Below are positions 37,800 to 46,241 of a stretch of DNA of 64,000 nt, piece by piece; the stretch's first letter is position 1; each line of letters starts with the position of its first letter. Below the pieces are notes generated by a model. The model made no database searches and was not told the origin of the DNA. It saw nothing but the letters and a program-made list of their open reading frames with translations. The position numbers and the translations under genes are program-made. Source of the DNA: an uncultured cyanobacterium (GTDB lineage: Bacteria; Cyanobacteriota; Cyanobacteriia; Cyanobacteriales; Nostocaceae); assembly GCA_903903925.1 (NCBI GenBank), contig CAIVAU010000061.1:1-64000 (forward strand), read 5' to 3'.

Positions 37800-40169
37800 T
37801 CAATGAGGCGGTAACGTAGAAGATACCGATGGTGTTTCTTCCAGTATTCCTGTCCAAGGTGTGGTGGGAGTGTCTGAATCATCTTCTAATGGTAAAGTAG
37901 GCATTGATGAGTCGTCTGTTGGTAAAGAGTCTTCAGAAGTTATCAACGCGTCAAGGGCCTTAAGCACCTCTGAGGCAGATTGATAACGCTGTTGGAAGTT
38001 TTCCAGCACCATTGTACTGAGAATTTTAGCCATGGCGTGGCTCACGCCTGCTTTGTCAACCCATCTCAACTCTCCATGAGCGTCTCTTTCTATTTCATGG
38101 GGCGCTATACCAGTTAAGGCTTTTATCCCAATCATGCCGACTGCATAAATGTCACTGCTGTATTGTGGACGCCCAAAATATTGCTCGCTTGGTGCATAAC
38201 CCTTAGTCCCAATGCCAATGGTGAAGGCACTTTGCTCTTGGCTATCAAGCAATTGTGTTGTCGCTTCTTTAACGGCACCAAAGTCAATCAGTACCAATTT
38301 ATCGTCTGAGTGTCGCCGGATAATATTACTGGGTTTAATATCCCGGTGAATCACACCATTTTGATGGACAAATGCCAATGTTTGCAATAAGTCCTGCAAA
38401 ATCTTCCTCACCTCAGTTTCAGAGATGCGTTTGCCTGCCTGTAGTTCCTGACTTAGAGGATGACCGATAATATACTCTTGAATTAAATAAAATTCGTCTT
38501 CTTCTTCAAAATAAGCAAACAGCTGAGGTATTTGGTTGTGCGTTCCCAGTTTTTGCAGTGTTTGGGCTTCTGAATTAAATAAACGTCTGGCAACTATCAA
38601 CTGCTCTGGTTTATTGTGGGCTGGTTTTAGCTGCTTAACAACACATTGAGGGTTACCAGGAAGTTTGGTATCTTCGGCAACATAAGTTTCGCTGAATCCT
38701 CCTGAACCAAGAACTTTGGCAATTTTATAGCGTCCGTCAAGGACTTTTCCTGATATTGCTATTTCCCTTTGCTGGAGTAAGTCTTTCAGGTCATCCTGTT
38801 GAGAGAGAATCTCTCGGACAACATGGTGAGATGAATATTTTTGAAAAACATCTAAAAGTTGACTTTTCCTTAATATTTCCCTAGCCATTTCCGTTCCCAT
38901 ATAGCAGAGTCCGATAGTGGCGATCGCAACGACTGGAACAGTGGTCGGAAAAATTAACTGACTATAAACAAATAACACATAGCTAATTCCACCCCAAGTT
39001 ATGGCAAGGGTAAGGCTGAGGAACAATCTAACGATACCTCGCTTTTTTCTTGCCACGATCAAAGCACATCCACCAACTAAACCCAGCACGAATAAACTGC
39101 TCATTCGGGAACTGTTGAGTGCTTCTTGCACCGCTTTACCTTCCATTAAAGTTGCGATCGCATGAGCGTGAATTTCCACTCCCGACATTCCCTCAGGAGA
39201 CAGCCAGCTTTCGTCAGCAGCTACTGGATAATAATCGTGTGTCAGCTGGGTTGTTGCTCCAATTAGCACGATTTTGTCTTTAAAAACCCTTCCCTGCTGC
39301 AAATAGGTGTTCCAATTCTGTGGATCAAGTACGTATGAGAAGGGAATGACGTCAAATGTACCCCCAGGTCCGTCAAAATAAATTTGATTGCCCTTAGGTT
39401 TAGGATAATTTACTTGGGCTGCCCTCAGAACTGCTTCATCAAAGGAGGGTATTTTGTCTATTATGGCATCACCTAACGACTTGGGAAACTCGCTAGCCAA
39501 TTTGTGAACCTTACCATCTGCCTGTAGCGGAAAATTAACTGAACCAATAGATACAGACCCTGTCTGAAACATCTGCAGCGGTAGCGTCAGTTGCGTAAAG
39601 CTCCCTTGGGCTGTCTCAGAATTTTCATAGAACGCAGCTAAAGTAACTTGACTTCCATGACGCTGCAATAACTGTTGCAACTTTTCATCATCATCTTTCC
39701 CGTAACTGCTTGGTGTATCAAAAACTACGTCTAACGCTACAGACTTTGCTCCAGCCTGAATCAATTTCTCAGTGATTTGGGCGTATGCCTCGCGTTTAAA
39801 GGGAAAAGCTTTCAATGGTTCCCAATAAGCATACTGTTGTGGATTTGTTTTATAGTACTGTGCTGGTGTTGAGATGGACTGATCGTCAATTGCCAAAATC
39901 ACTATGTCCTTGGTCGGAGTTATCGGTCCTCGGATCAGATAAAACAGTGTTTGCGCTTGACCTTCCATAAATTGAGTTAGGCTCAAACAAGAAGCTGTTA
40001 GTATCGCTGCTCCTACTGCTGAACTAGCGTTGAGCAAATGACCCAAGTGAGCCATTAGCTTTGGTGAGCGTGCAAACCCCGTTACAGTCGCTTTTGTGAG
40101 TTTATTTAACTGTCGATTAGTAGTAGAGACATATTTTTTGGTTAATGTAGATATAAGTTCTTTTGTCAT
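37800..40169 (-). CDS. CHASE2-domain Ser/Thr protein kinase
   Basis: A 789-residue membrane sensor kinase. After a first helix (about residues 48-70) comes an extracellular CHASE2 domain (IRGPITPTKDIVILAIDDQSI, KSVALDVVFDTPS, VLIGATTQLTHDYYPVAADE), then three membrane helices (about 355-430) and a cytoplasmic Hanks-type kinase: LGSGGFSETY, CVVKQLKP (ATP Lys), VIHRDIKPSNIIRR (catalytic loop), LIDFGAVKE (DFG) and GTKGYAPSEQY. It ends in an acidic Pro/Thr tail. Its ligand is unknown. It converges on the FecR-domain gene, in line with an envelope-sensing role. Confidence 0.95.
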   Translation of the reverse strand: MTKELISTLTKKYVSTTNRQLNKLTKATVTGFARSPKLMAHLGHLLNASSAVGAAILTASCLSLTQFMEGQAQTLFYLIRGPITPTKDIVILAIDDQSISTPAQYYKTNPQQYAYWEPLKAFPFKREAYAQITEKLIQAGAKSVALDVVFDTPSSYGKDDDEKLQQLLQRHGSQVTLAAFYENSETAQGSFTQLTLPLQMFQTGSVSIGSVNFPLQADGKVHKLASEFPKSLGDAIIDKIPSFDEAVLRAAQVNYPKPKGNQIYFDGPGGTFDVIPFSYVLDPQNWNTYLQQGRVFKDKIVLIGATTQLTHDYYPVAADESWLSPEGMSGVEIHAHAIATLMEGKAVQEALNSSRMSSLFVLGLVGGCALIVARKKRGIVRLFLSLTLAITWGGISYVLFVYSQLIFPTTVPVVAIATIGLCYMGTEMAREILRKSQLLDVFQKYSSHHVVREILSQQDDLKDLLQQREIAISGKVLDGRYKIAKVLGSGGFSETYVAEDTKLPGNPQCVVKQLKPAHNKPEQLIVARRLFNSEAQTLQKLGTHNQIPQLFAYFEEEDEFYLIQEYIIGHPLSQELQAGKRISETEVRKILQDLLQTLAFVHQNGVIHRDIKPSNIIRRHSDDKLVLIDFGAVKEATTQLLDSQEQSAFTIGIGTKGYAPSEQYFGRPQYSSDIYAVGMIGIKALTGIAPHEIERDAHGELRWVDKAGVSHAMAKILSTMVLENFQQRYQSASEVLKALDALITSEDSLPTDDSSMPTLPLEDDSDTPTTPWTGILEETPSVSSTLPPH

Positions 40170-41258
40170 CTTGTTTTATGCATAACGCCTTGATTGATGA
40201 AAAAGTAGTAGAGACACGATCTTTCTCACGTCTTTACACCTAGGTAGAACAAACACCTCCCCCACTCCCCATTGCCCCTAATCACTCTTTGGGGACCCCG
40301 AGTTCCCCACTCCTGTACGAGACAGTAAAATTTTCTCATCCTATCAGATCATTAAATGATATGTAAATTAACCTTGCCCCCACCAATGGCTTCTGATTCC
40401 TTTCCTTTTGTCCAATCACTTTGATTTCTGACTTATATGAAAATCTTATACCTTTGTGAAATATTATCTATTCTTTACAAAACTTGTGTAATTGTTACTT
40501 TTTCGTAGATCCCTGATTTTCGTGGCGCATCCTCTACAGTAAGAGGCATGTAAACCAGATAATGTACAACTTGATCATTGTCTGATTTCGCTAACTTGAG
40601 TTATTGTTCCACAGACACATGAGGCGTGGCAAGGGTCTACCACGATTAATAGGAAGCAATCTTTGAGAACTTTTGGCTAAGGCGTCTAGGTGTTGTGTAC
40701 ATTTGTGTAACGTTTGCCTTTTACTCGATCAAATTTCATTAAAATTACGTAAAAGTTAGCCAAATGAGGATTCACGGCGGATGGGGCGCCTGATCAACCC
40801 TGCTTGTTAATAGGCGGTTGTGACACCAAGAGCCATCTAAACAGCAAGATTGCTAACCTAATCCCATTCCTTAACCCCTAGGAGCCGTTCATTAGGCTTT
40901 AATCCCACCTTCAAAGCTTTGAGTACAAAAGCTGAGGGATGGTAACACCCTACCCTAAGTCTATTAAATACCTCTTTGGGAGTAAACTTAACTGATATAC
41001 AGCGAAGAATGCTGTTCTTTAGTCAATTTATTGGTAGATTTTGATTACGGGATGTCTATGACTATGCCGAAGGTGAAAAAGGTTTAGCACATGATAAGCT
41101 CAACATCAATGCGTAGCGCGGATTTTCTATTGAGAGAGAGGTTAACTTAAAGCTATATATGACAACATGTTTATAGATGTTAGCAAATTTATGATTTTAT
41201 AATTGCTATAATCTATTGTTAAATCTAAATTCTTTTCTATTATTAGGTGTAATTTTGT
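40170..41258. other. 1.1 kb gene-free region, possible structured RNA
   Basis: No convincing coding sequence. The last third (about 40740-40990) has a mixed composition unlike the AT-rich rest and several pairings: GCCT at 40789 with AGGC at 40815 and TCAACC with GGTTGTGA nearby, AGGG..GGT with ACC..CCCT in a hairpin at 40934-40957, and CTTTG/CAAAG elements. It is upstream of the NYN-domain gene on the plus strand. It could be an untranslated leader, a small RNA or a relic. I do not recognise a known riboswitch, 6S or tmRNA. Confidence 0.35.
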
Positions 41259-41780
41259 ATGGGTTCTCCGATGAATCGTCTGTCTATTTTTGTAGACGGA
41301 AACAATATGTTCTATGCTCAACAAAAAAATGGCTGGTTTTTTGACCCACGACGCGTCTTAGAATACTTTAGAAACGAGCAGTCAGAGACAACCTTAATCA
41401 ATGCATTCTGGTACACTGGCTTAAAAGACCCACAAGATCAGCGAGGTTTCAGAGATGCTCTAATTAGTCTAGGATATACAGTCAGAACTAAAATTCTCAA
41501 AGAATACTATGATGATTCCTCCGGTCGTTACTCACAAAAGGCCAATTTAGATATAGAAATTGTCGTAGATATGTTTAATACAGTAGATCAGTATGACAGA
41601 GTCGTTCTATTCAGTGGGGATGGTGACTTTGAGAGAGCTATCGAACTATTACGCTCGAAAAATACTCATATTACTGTGGTATCAACAGAAGGGATGATAG
41701 CAAGAGAATTACGTAATGCTACGGACAGGTATATAGACTTAAACGATATACGCGACCAAATAGAGAAAACAGAAGGTTAG
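41259..41780 (+). CDS. NYN-domain protein (LabA/DUF88 family), probable RNase
   Basis: A 173-residue protein of the PIN-like NYN superfamily. The acidic site residues are in FVDGNNMFYA, DIEIVVDMFN and LFSGDGDFERAIELL. Members act on RNA or are regulators of cyanobacterial clock output (LabA). A start at ATG 41271 (MNRLSIFVDG) is possible; the annotated ATG at 41259 has AGGT 11-15 bases ahead. It has no operon partners and follows a long gene-free region. Confidence 0.9.
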   Translation: MGSPMNRLSIFVDGNNMFYAQQKNGWFFDPRRVLEYFRNEQSETTLINAFWYTGLKDPQDQRGFRDALISLGYTVRTKILKEYYDDSSGRYSQKANLDIEIVVDMFNTVDQYDRVVLFSGDGDFERAIELLRSKNTHITVVSTEGMIARELRNATDRYIDLNDIRDQIEKTEG

Positions 41781-41874
41781 TAGCCTTAGTAATTATTGTT
41801 TACAAAGGTAAGAAAAAGAAAATAAAATTTAAGGTATTTTAAGCGAAAAGTCAACATTAAACAACGAGCAGGAA

Positions 41875-43473
41875 ATGAAGACTAAAGCAGATAGAATCAT
41901 CATTTTTGACACTACACTCAGAGATGGCGAGCAATGTCCGGGTGCAACGCTGAATATAGACGAAAAGCTCGCGATCGCAAAGCAATTGGGTCGTTTGGGT
42001 GTGGATGTCATCGAGGCAGGTTTCGCTTTTGCTAGTCCTGGAGATTTTGATGCCGTTAGCAAAATTGCCCAAATTGTGGGAATAGAAGATGGTCCGATCA
42101 TTTGTAGTTTGGCAAGAACGCGGCATGATGATATCAAAGCAGCAGCAGCAGCGATCAAACCTGCTGCTAAGGGGAGAATTCATACTTTCATTGCCACGAG
42201 CGATATTCACCTAAAGTACAAACTGAAAAAGACAAAATCAGAAGTGCTAGCGATCGCTGAAGAAATGGTAGCTTATGCCAAAACCTTCATTGATGACGTA
42301 GAATTTTCTCCTGAAGATGCCGGACGCTCTGATCCAGAATTTCTTTACCAAGTTTTAGAGCGAGTCATCACCGCAGGCGCAACAACAGTTAACATTCCTG
42401 ACACTGTTGGCTACACCACACCCGGCGAATTTGGGGCGCTGATTAAGGGCATTAAGGAAAACGTACCCAATATCGACAAAGCAATTATCTCGGTTCACGG
42501 GCATAACGATCTAGGTTTGGCAGTTGCCAACTTCTTAGAAGCAGTGAAAAATGGGGCGCGTCAGTTGGAATGTACCATCAATGGTATTGGTGAACGTGCA
42601 GGAAATGCAGCCCTAGAAGAATTGGTCATGGCTTTGTACGTGCGGCGGCAATATTTCAACCCGTTCTTAGGACGCCCAACTGATTCTGAAGAATCCCTGA
42701 CAAACATCGATACTAGACAAATCTATAAGACCTCGCGCCTAGTTTCTAATCTGACGGGAATGCTTGTGCAGCCAAATAAAGCAATTGTCGGCGCAAATGC
42801 CTTTGCCCATGAGTCTGGCATTCACCAAGATGGTGTGCTGAAAAATAAGCTCACTTACGAAATTATGGATGCCCAATTAATTGGATTGGCAGACAATCAA
42901 ATAGTATTGGGCAAACATTCAGGAAGAAATGCTTTCGGCACTCGCTTACGGGAATTGGGCTATGAGTTGTCCGAAACTGAATTGAATAAGGCATTTATCA
43001 GGTTTAAAGAGGTAGCAGATAAAAAGAAAGATATTTCTGATTGGGATTTGGAAGCGATCATTAATGATGAAATCCAACAAGCCCCTGATTTGTTCCGTTT
43101 AGAGTTAGTGCAAGTTTCCAGTGGCGATCGCGCCCGCCCTACCGCTACAGTTACCCTTCGTACCCCAGACGGTGAGGAATTAACTGATGCGGCGATCGGT
43201 ACAGGTCCAGTAGATGCTGTTTACAGAGCAATCAACAGGGTGGTAAATGTGCCTAACCAGTTGATTGAGTTCTCCGTACAGTCGGTAACAGCAGGTATTG
43301 ATGCGATCGGAGAAGTCACCATCCGTCTAAGGTATGAAGATAGAGTTTTTTCTGGTCATGCAGCAAACACCGATATCATCGTCGCATCCGCCCAAGCTTA
43401 CGTAAATGCACTTAATAGATTGTATGGAGCATTACAAAACGATCAAAAGCCAGAGCAAGTAAATGCTCATTAA
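41875..43473 (+). CDS. leuA: 2-isopropylmalate synthase
   Basis: First committed enzyme of leucine synthesis: acetyl-CoA plus 2-oxoisovalerate to 2-isopropylmalate. The 532-residue protein starts with [15 protein letters not shown], has [15 protein letters not shown], the [12 protein letters not shown] metal-binding motif (His/Asn), and the [16 protein letters not shown] signature, followed by [13 protein letters not shown]. The C-terminal third (from about residue 400) is the LeuA leucine-binding regulatory domain with [11 protein letters not shown] and [12 protein letters not shown]. Length and motifs are complete. No leader-peptide attenuator was seen upstream. Confidence 0.97.
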   Translation: MKTKADRIIIFDTTLRDGEQCPGATLNIDEKLAIAKQLGRLGVDVIEAGFAFASPGDFDAVSKIAQIVGIEDGPIICSLARTRHDDIKAAAAAIKPAAKGRIHTFIATSDIHLKYKLKKTKSEVLAIAEEMVAYAKTFIDDVEFSPEDAGRSDPEFLYQVLERVITAGATTVNIPDTVGYTTPGEFGALIKGIKENVPNIDKAIISVHGHNDLGLAVANFLEAVKNGARQLECTINGIGERAGNAALEELVMALYVRRQYFNPFLGRPTDSEESLTNIDTRQIYKTSRLVSNLTGMLVQPNKAIVGANAFAHESGIHQDGVLKNKLTYEIMDAQLIGLADNQIVLGKHSGRNAFGTRLRELGYELSETELNKAFIRFKEVADKKKDISDWDLEAIINDEIQQAPDLFRLELVQVSSGDRARPTATVTLRTPDGEELTDAAIGTGPVDAVYRAINRVVNVPNQLIEFSVQSVTAGIDAIGEVTIRLRYEDRVFSGHAANTDIIVASAQAYVNALNRLYGALQNDQKPEQVNAH

Positions 43474-43529
43474 AGGGCAACTCGTGTCATCCTATGGCAC
43501 GCCCGGTTCTCCTTCCTACCCTCTGCGTA

Positions 43530-43640
43530 GGAATCCATAAATTGAGCAGCTAGACTCGTTGGAAAACCCTCTAATTGCAGACATATTCCAGTTATGCCCT
43601 TGCTTGCTCCGGTGACTAGGGCAATCTTTTTGTCATGACT
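43530..43640 (-). pseudogene. N-terminal remnant of a short-chain dehydrogenase
   Basis: On the minus strand the sequence reads KIALVTGASKGITGICLQLEGFP, the cofactor-binding start of an SDR, but no start codon is in frame: an ATG seven codons before is one base out of frame, and the frame upstream closes at TAA. After about 35 residues the similarity ends. It is the head of a lost SDR gene, different from the intact SDR at 23570. Confidence 0.7.
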
Positions 43641-43648
43641 TTACCTTC

Positions 43649-43692
43649 GTTCGTAGTTCTTGGAGTTAAGGACTAAAGTCCTTACTACGAAC
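43649..43692. repeat. Palindromic intergenic repeat (GTTCGTAGT...ACTACGAAC)
   Basis: Outer arms GTTCGTAGT and ACTACGAAC enclose TAAGGACT/AGTCCTTA, making a long cruciform-capable hairpin of 44 bases. Such GTTCGTAGTAAGGAC-type elements are widespread in cyanobacterial genomes. Confidence 0.75.
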
Positions 43693-43789
43693 TTCTCAAC
43701 CCGTGAGAATTAATGACATGGACTACTACTATCCCAATCTTGCCGCTTCTGTTTGTAGTCGATTCCCACAACCTTCATAATTAAGCTTG

Positions 43790-43836
43790 TACGAAGCGTA
43801 TCGTATTTTTTTGTCTGAGAGACAATTCGTATCGTC
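43790..43836. promoter_or_regulatory. Candidate operator of the TetR regulator
   Basis: TACGA-N6-TCGTA forms a short perfect inverted repeat at 43790-43805, and CGTATCGT recurs at 43828-43835, each followed by a T-rich run. They lie 50-95 bases before the start of the TetR-type gene, where an autoregulatory operator would be expected. Binding is inferred, not shown. Confidence 0.35.
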
Positions 43837-43884
43837 TATTTTTAAGCTCTGAAGAAATATTTAACTAAAGTGTAGTCTGTACCT

Positions 43885-44553
43885 ATGTCAAAACAGCTAG
43901 AGAACAACAATGCTCAAACACCATCTTCAACCAAATTGCCCTTAAATCGGAGACGGAATGAGCGTTCCCATCAGGCAATTCTTAAGGCGGTGGCTGAGTT
44001 ATTAGAGGAAAAAGGCTATGGCGGTGTTAGTATTGAGGCGATCGCATCTCGTGCAGGGGTAGGCAAACAAACAATTTATCGCTGGTGGTCTTCCAAAGCG
44101 GCGGTAATCATGGAAGCTTATAAAGTTGAAATCCCACACAATGTTCCGATACCAGATACAGGTGAGGTTAGAGAAGATTTATACCAAATTCTGCAACAAC
44201 AGTTTACTATACTGACCACAACAACTGCGAGATCTGCTATCACTGGACTCATTGCTGAGGCGCAAATGGACTCCAATGTGGCTCAGGCTTTTCGCCAGCA
44301 GTTCGTTGCGACTCCTAGAGAAGCGACCCGCACAATTTTGGTAAGAGGAATCACACGCGGTGAACTACGTACAGACCTGAATTTGGAATTGGTAATCGAT
44401 GCAATTTATAGTCCAGTTTGGTATCGATTGCTGTTAAAGCACGCACCGTTGGATGATGTATTAGCAGAAGAATTGGTGAATTTGGTGATGGAGGGTATAG
44501 CTAATTCCAGAAGTCAGGAGGAGGCACCGCGTTGGGCGGCTTCGCCGACTTGA
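43885..44553 (+). CDS. TetR/AcrR family transcriptional regulator
   Basis: A 222-residue repressor. The N-terminal DNA-binding domain is typical (ILKAVAELLEEKGYGGVSIEAIASRAGVGKQTIYRWWSSKAAVI). The C-terminal ligand domain follows to about residue 205. The last 15 residues (SRSQEEAPRWAASPT) come from a TCAGGAG-type unit and a GGCGGCTTCGCCGACTT repeat, so the natural end is probably near IANS. The closest functional target may be itself or the quinone oxidoreductase that follows in convergent orientation. Confidence 0.9.
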   Translation: MSKQLENNNAQTPSSTKLPLNRRRNERSHQAILKAVAELLEEKGYGGVSIEAIASRAGVGKQTIYRWWSSKAAVIMEAYKVEIPHNVPIPDTGEVREDLYQILQQQFTILTTTTARSAITGLIAEAQMDSNVAQAFRQQFVATPREATRTILVRGITRGELRTDLNLELVIDAIYSPVWYRLLLKHAPLDDVLAEELVNLVMEGIANSRSQEEAPRWAASPT

Positions 44554-44627
44554 AGCGACTGCCGTTCAGGAGTCAGAAGTCAGTCCCAATGAAACAAGTT
44601 TCACCGCCAAGCATGAAAATGTTTTTC

Positions 44628-44968
44628 CCCCTGCTCCCTCTTCCCTCTTCCCTCTTCCCTCTTCCCTGCTCCCTCTTCCCTCTTCCCTCTTCCCTCTTCC
44701 CTCCTCCCTCCTCCCTCTTCCCTCCTCCCTCCTCCCTACTCCCTCTTCCCTCTTCCCTCTTCCCTCTTCCCTCCTCCCTCTTCCCTCTTCCCTCTTCCCT
44801 CTTCCCTCTTCCCTCCTCCCTCTTCCCTCCTCCCTCCTCCCTGCTCCCTGCTCCCTGCTCCCTCTTCCCTAGTCCCTCCTCCCTGCTCCCTGGTCCCTGC
44901 TCCCTGCTCCCTGCTCCCTACTCCCTACTCCCTGCTCCCTGCTCCCTGCTCCCTGCTCCCTCTTCCCT
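44628..44968. repeat. Long degenerate heptamer array (CCCTCTT/CCCTGCT/CCCTCCT)
   Basis: Some 340 bases with a seven-base period, mostly CCCTCTT, CCCTCCT and CCCTGCT; close to 49 units. The minus strand (AGAGGGA, AGCAGGG) lacks stop codons in most frames, so the neighbouring minus-strand gene reads into it. A 161-codon frame across it on the plus strand is a by-product. Confidence 0.95.
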
Positions 44969-45946
44969 AATGACAACCACATTCCCTATCGCCTGTCCAC
45001 TTTCCACCGCTTCATGAGCAGCCGCAATCTCAGATAAGGGAAAGCGCTGAGCAATCACGTGATGTAAAACTCCTGCTTTTAAGCAAGTCGTAACATCCTC
45101 TGCGGCTGCTTGATGGGAGGCTTTCGGCATAACGTAGACCAACACATAATGAACCGTGATATTTTTGTAGAGCAACGAATAGAAGGGGATCTGAGGTTGA
45201 GGGTTAGAATCTGAGGCATAGGTGGCAATGACGCCATTACGCTTCAGCACCGCCAAGTTTGTCTCCAAGTTACTCGCAAAATCAACTTCAACGACGCGGT
45301 CAACACCTTTTTTACCTGTGATTTCTTTAATTCGATCTGCCACATCTTCTGTTTTATAGTTGATGACGTAATCTGCTCCTACCGCACCAGCGATTTCCGC
45401 TTTCTGGGATGAACTCACCGTGGTAATTACCTTTGCACCACCCCACTTTGCCAACTGAATCGCGTAATTTCCAACCGCACCAGCACCGCCAGTGACGAGG
45501 ATTGTCTGTCCAGTGACCGCGCCATCACTGAAAACACTGTAATGGGCTGTCATTGCAGGAACACCCAAACAAGCGCCTTCAGCAAATTCTGTGTTGTTGG
45601 GTAAGAAAACAGCATTTTCACTCGGTACAACCACATATTCCGCCGCCGTCCCAAACGGGCGACTCAAGGTAGCTTCATAAATCCACACCCGTTCCCCAAC
45701 CCTTTCAGGGGATACACCTTCTCCTACCGCTTCAATGACCCCAGATCCATCATTGTGTGGTATTACCCTTGGGTGTCGCATTTTCAACCCACCCCAACCA
45801 CTACGCTGCTTAACATCTGAAGGATTGACCCCAGAAGCATGAACTTTCACCCGCACTTCGCCAGGATCGACTTCCGGGATATCGACTTCCCCTACAGTAA
45901 GAACGTCTTGGGCGTTACCAAGTTTTTCGTACCAAGCTGCACGCAT
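44918..45946 (-). CDS. Quinone oxidoreductase-like zinc-independent MDR dehydrogenase, with repeat-encoded tail
   Basis: A medium-chain reductase of 342 residues related to NADPH:quinone oxidoreductase. It shows the substrate-side N-terminus (GVNPSDVKQRSG), the catalytic-domain stretch (VIPHNDGSGVIEAVGEGV), and the NADPH-binding Rossmann loop VTGGAGAVGNYAIQLAKWGGAKVI. No catalytic-zinc Cys/His set is seen. The C-terminus should end near NVVVI; instead it continues REEGAGSREQGAGSRE and stops in a GGGAGTAGGG unit of the heptamer array. Divergent neighbour: none close; convergent with the TetR gene. Confidence 0.9.
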   Translation of the reverse strand: MRAAWYEKLGNAQDVLTVGEVDIPEVDPGEVRVKVHASGVNPSDVKQRSGWGGLKMRHPRVIPHNDGSGVIEAVGEGVSPERVGERVWIYEATLSRPFGTAAEYVVVPSENAVFLPNNTEFAEGACLGVPAMTAHYSVFSDGAVTGQTILVTGGAGAVGNYAIQLAKWGGAKVITTVSSSQKAEIAGAVGADYVINYKTEDVADRIKEITGKKGVDRVVEVDFASNLETNLAVLKRNGVIATYASDSNPQPQIPFYSLLYKNITVHYVLVYVMPKASHQAAAEDVTTCLKAGVLHHVIAQRFPLSEIAAAHEAVESGQAIGNVVVIREEGAGSREQGAGSRE

Positions 45947-46103
45947 TGTTTCTGTTACCTGATTTTCTATTTTTCTATAGTGTATGCCCTGCTGCTTGCA
46001 GTTTTTCGGTGACTGTTCACCGGATCTGCGTCACCTGATGCAGATACATCGGAGAAATTTCAGCGACTGAAGACGAGTCATTGAAATAGAAGAGAACCTA
46101 ATA

Positions 46104-46192
46104 GACATCTCCAGAAATGATGTAGGGGCGTATTGCAATACGCCCCTACCAAGGGTTTTAACGAACGCATAATTAATTTTCACGACTATGTC
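46104..46192. mobile_element. MITE-like element, copy 2 (89 bases)
   Basis: Second copy of the element at 26428-26519. The inner palindrome is perfect here: GTAGGGGCGTATTG followed directly by its complement. The outer right end TTTTCACGACTATGTC is conserved and the left end is degenerate (GACATCTCCAGAAA). It lies in the 295-base spacer upstream of the quinone oxidoreductase gene. Confidence 0.75.
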
Positions 46193-46241
46193 TAATAGAA
46201 ACTACCAACCTGCGCTAAAACTTAGTACAGGTTGAAAAAAA

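Noticed and set aside
40170..41258. 6S RNA, tmRNA, RNase P RNA or c-di-AMP riboswitch in the long spacer
   Set aside because: None of the conserved core sequences I know for these RNAs is present, so the region is left as an unknown structured candidate.
44532..45017. Plus-strand frame of 161 codons with a repeated PSSLFPLP
   Set aside because: It is translated heptamer repeat DNA. The seven-base period keeps all frames open and overlaps the quinone oxidoreductase gene.
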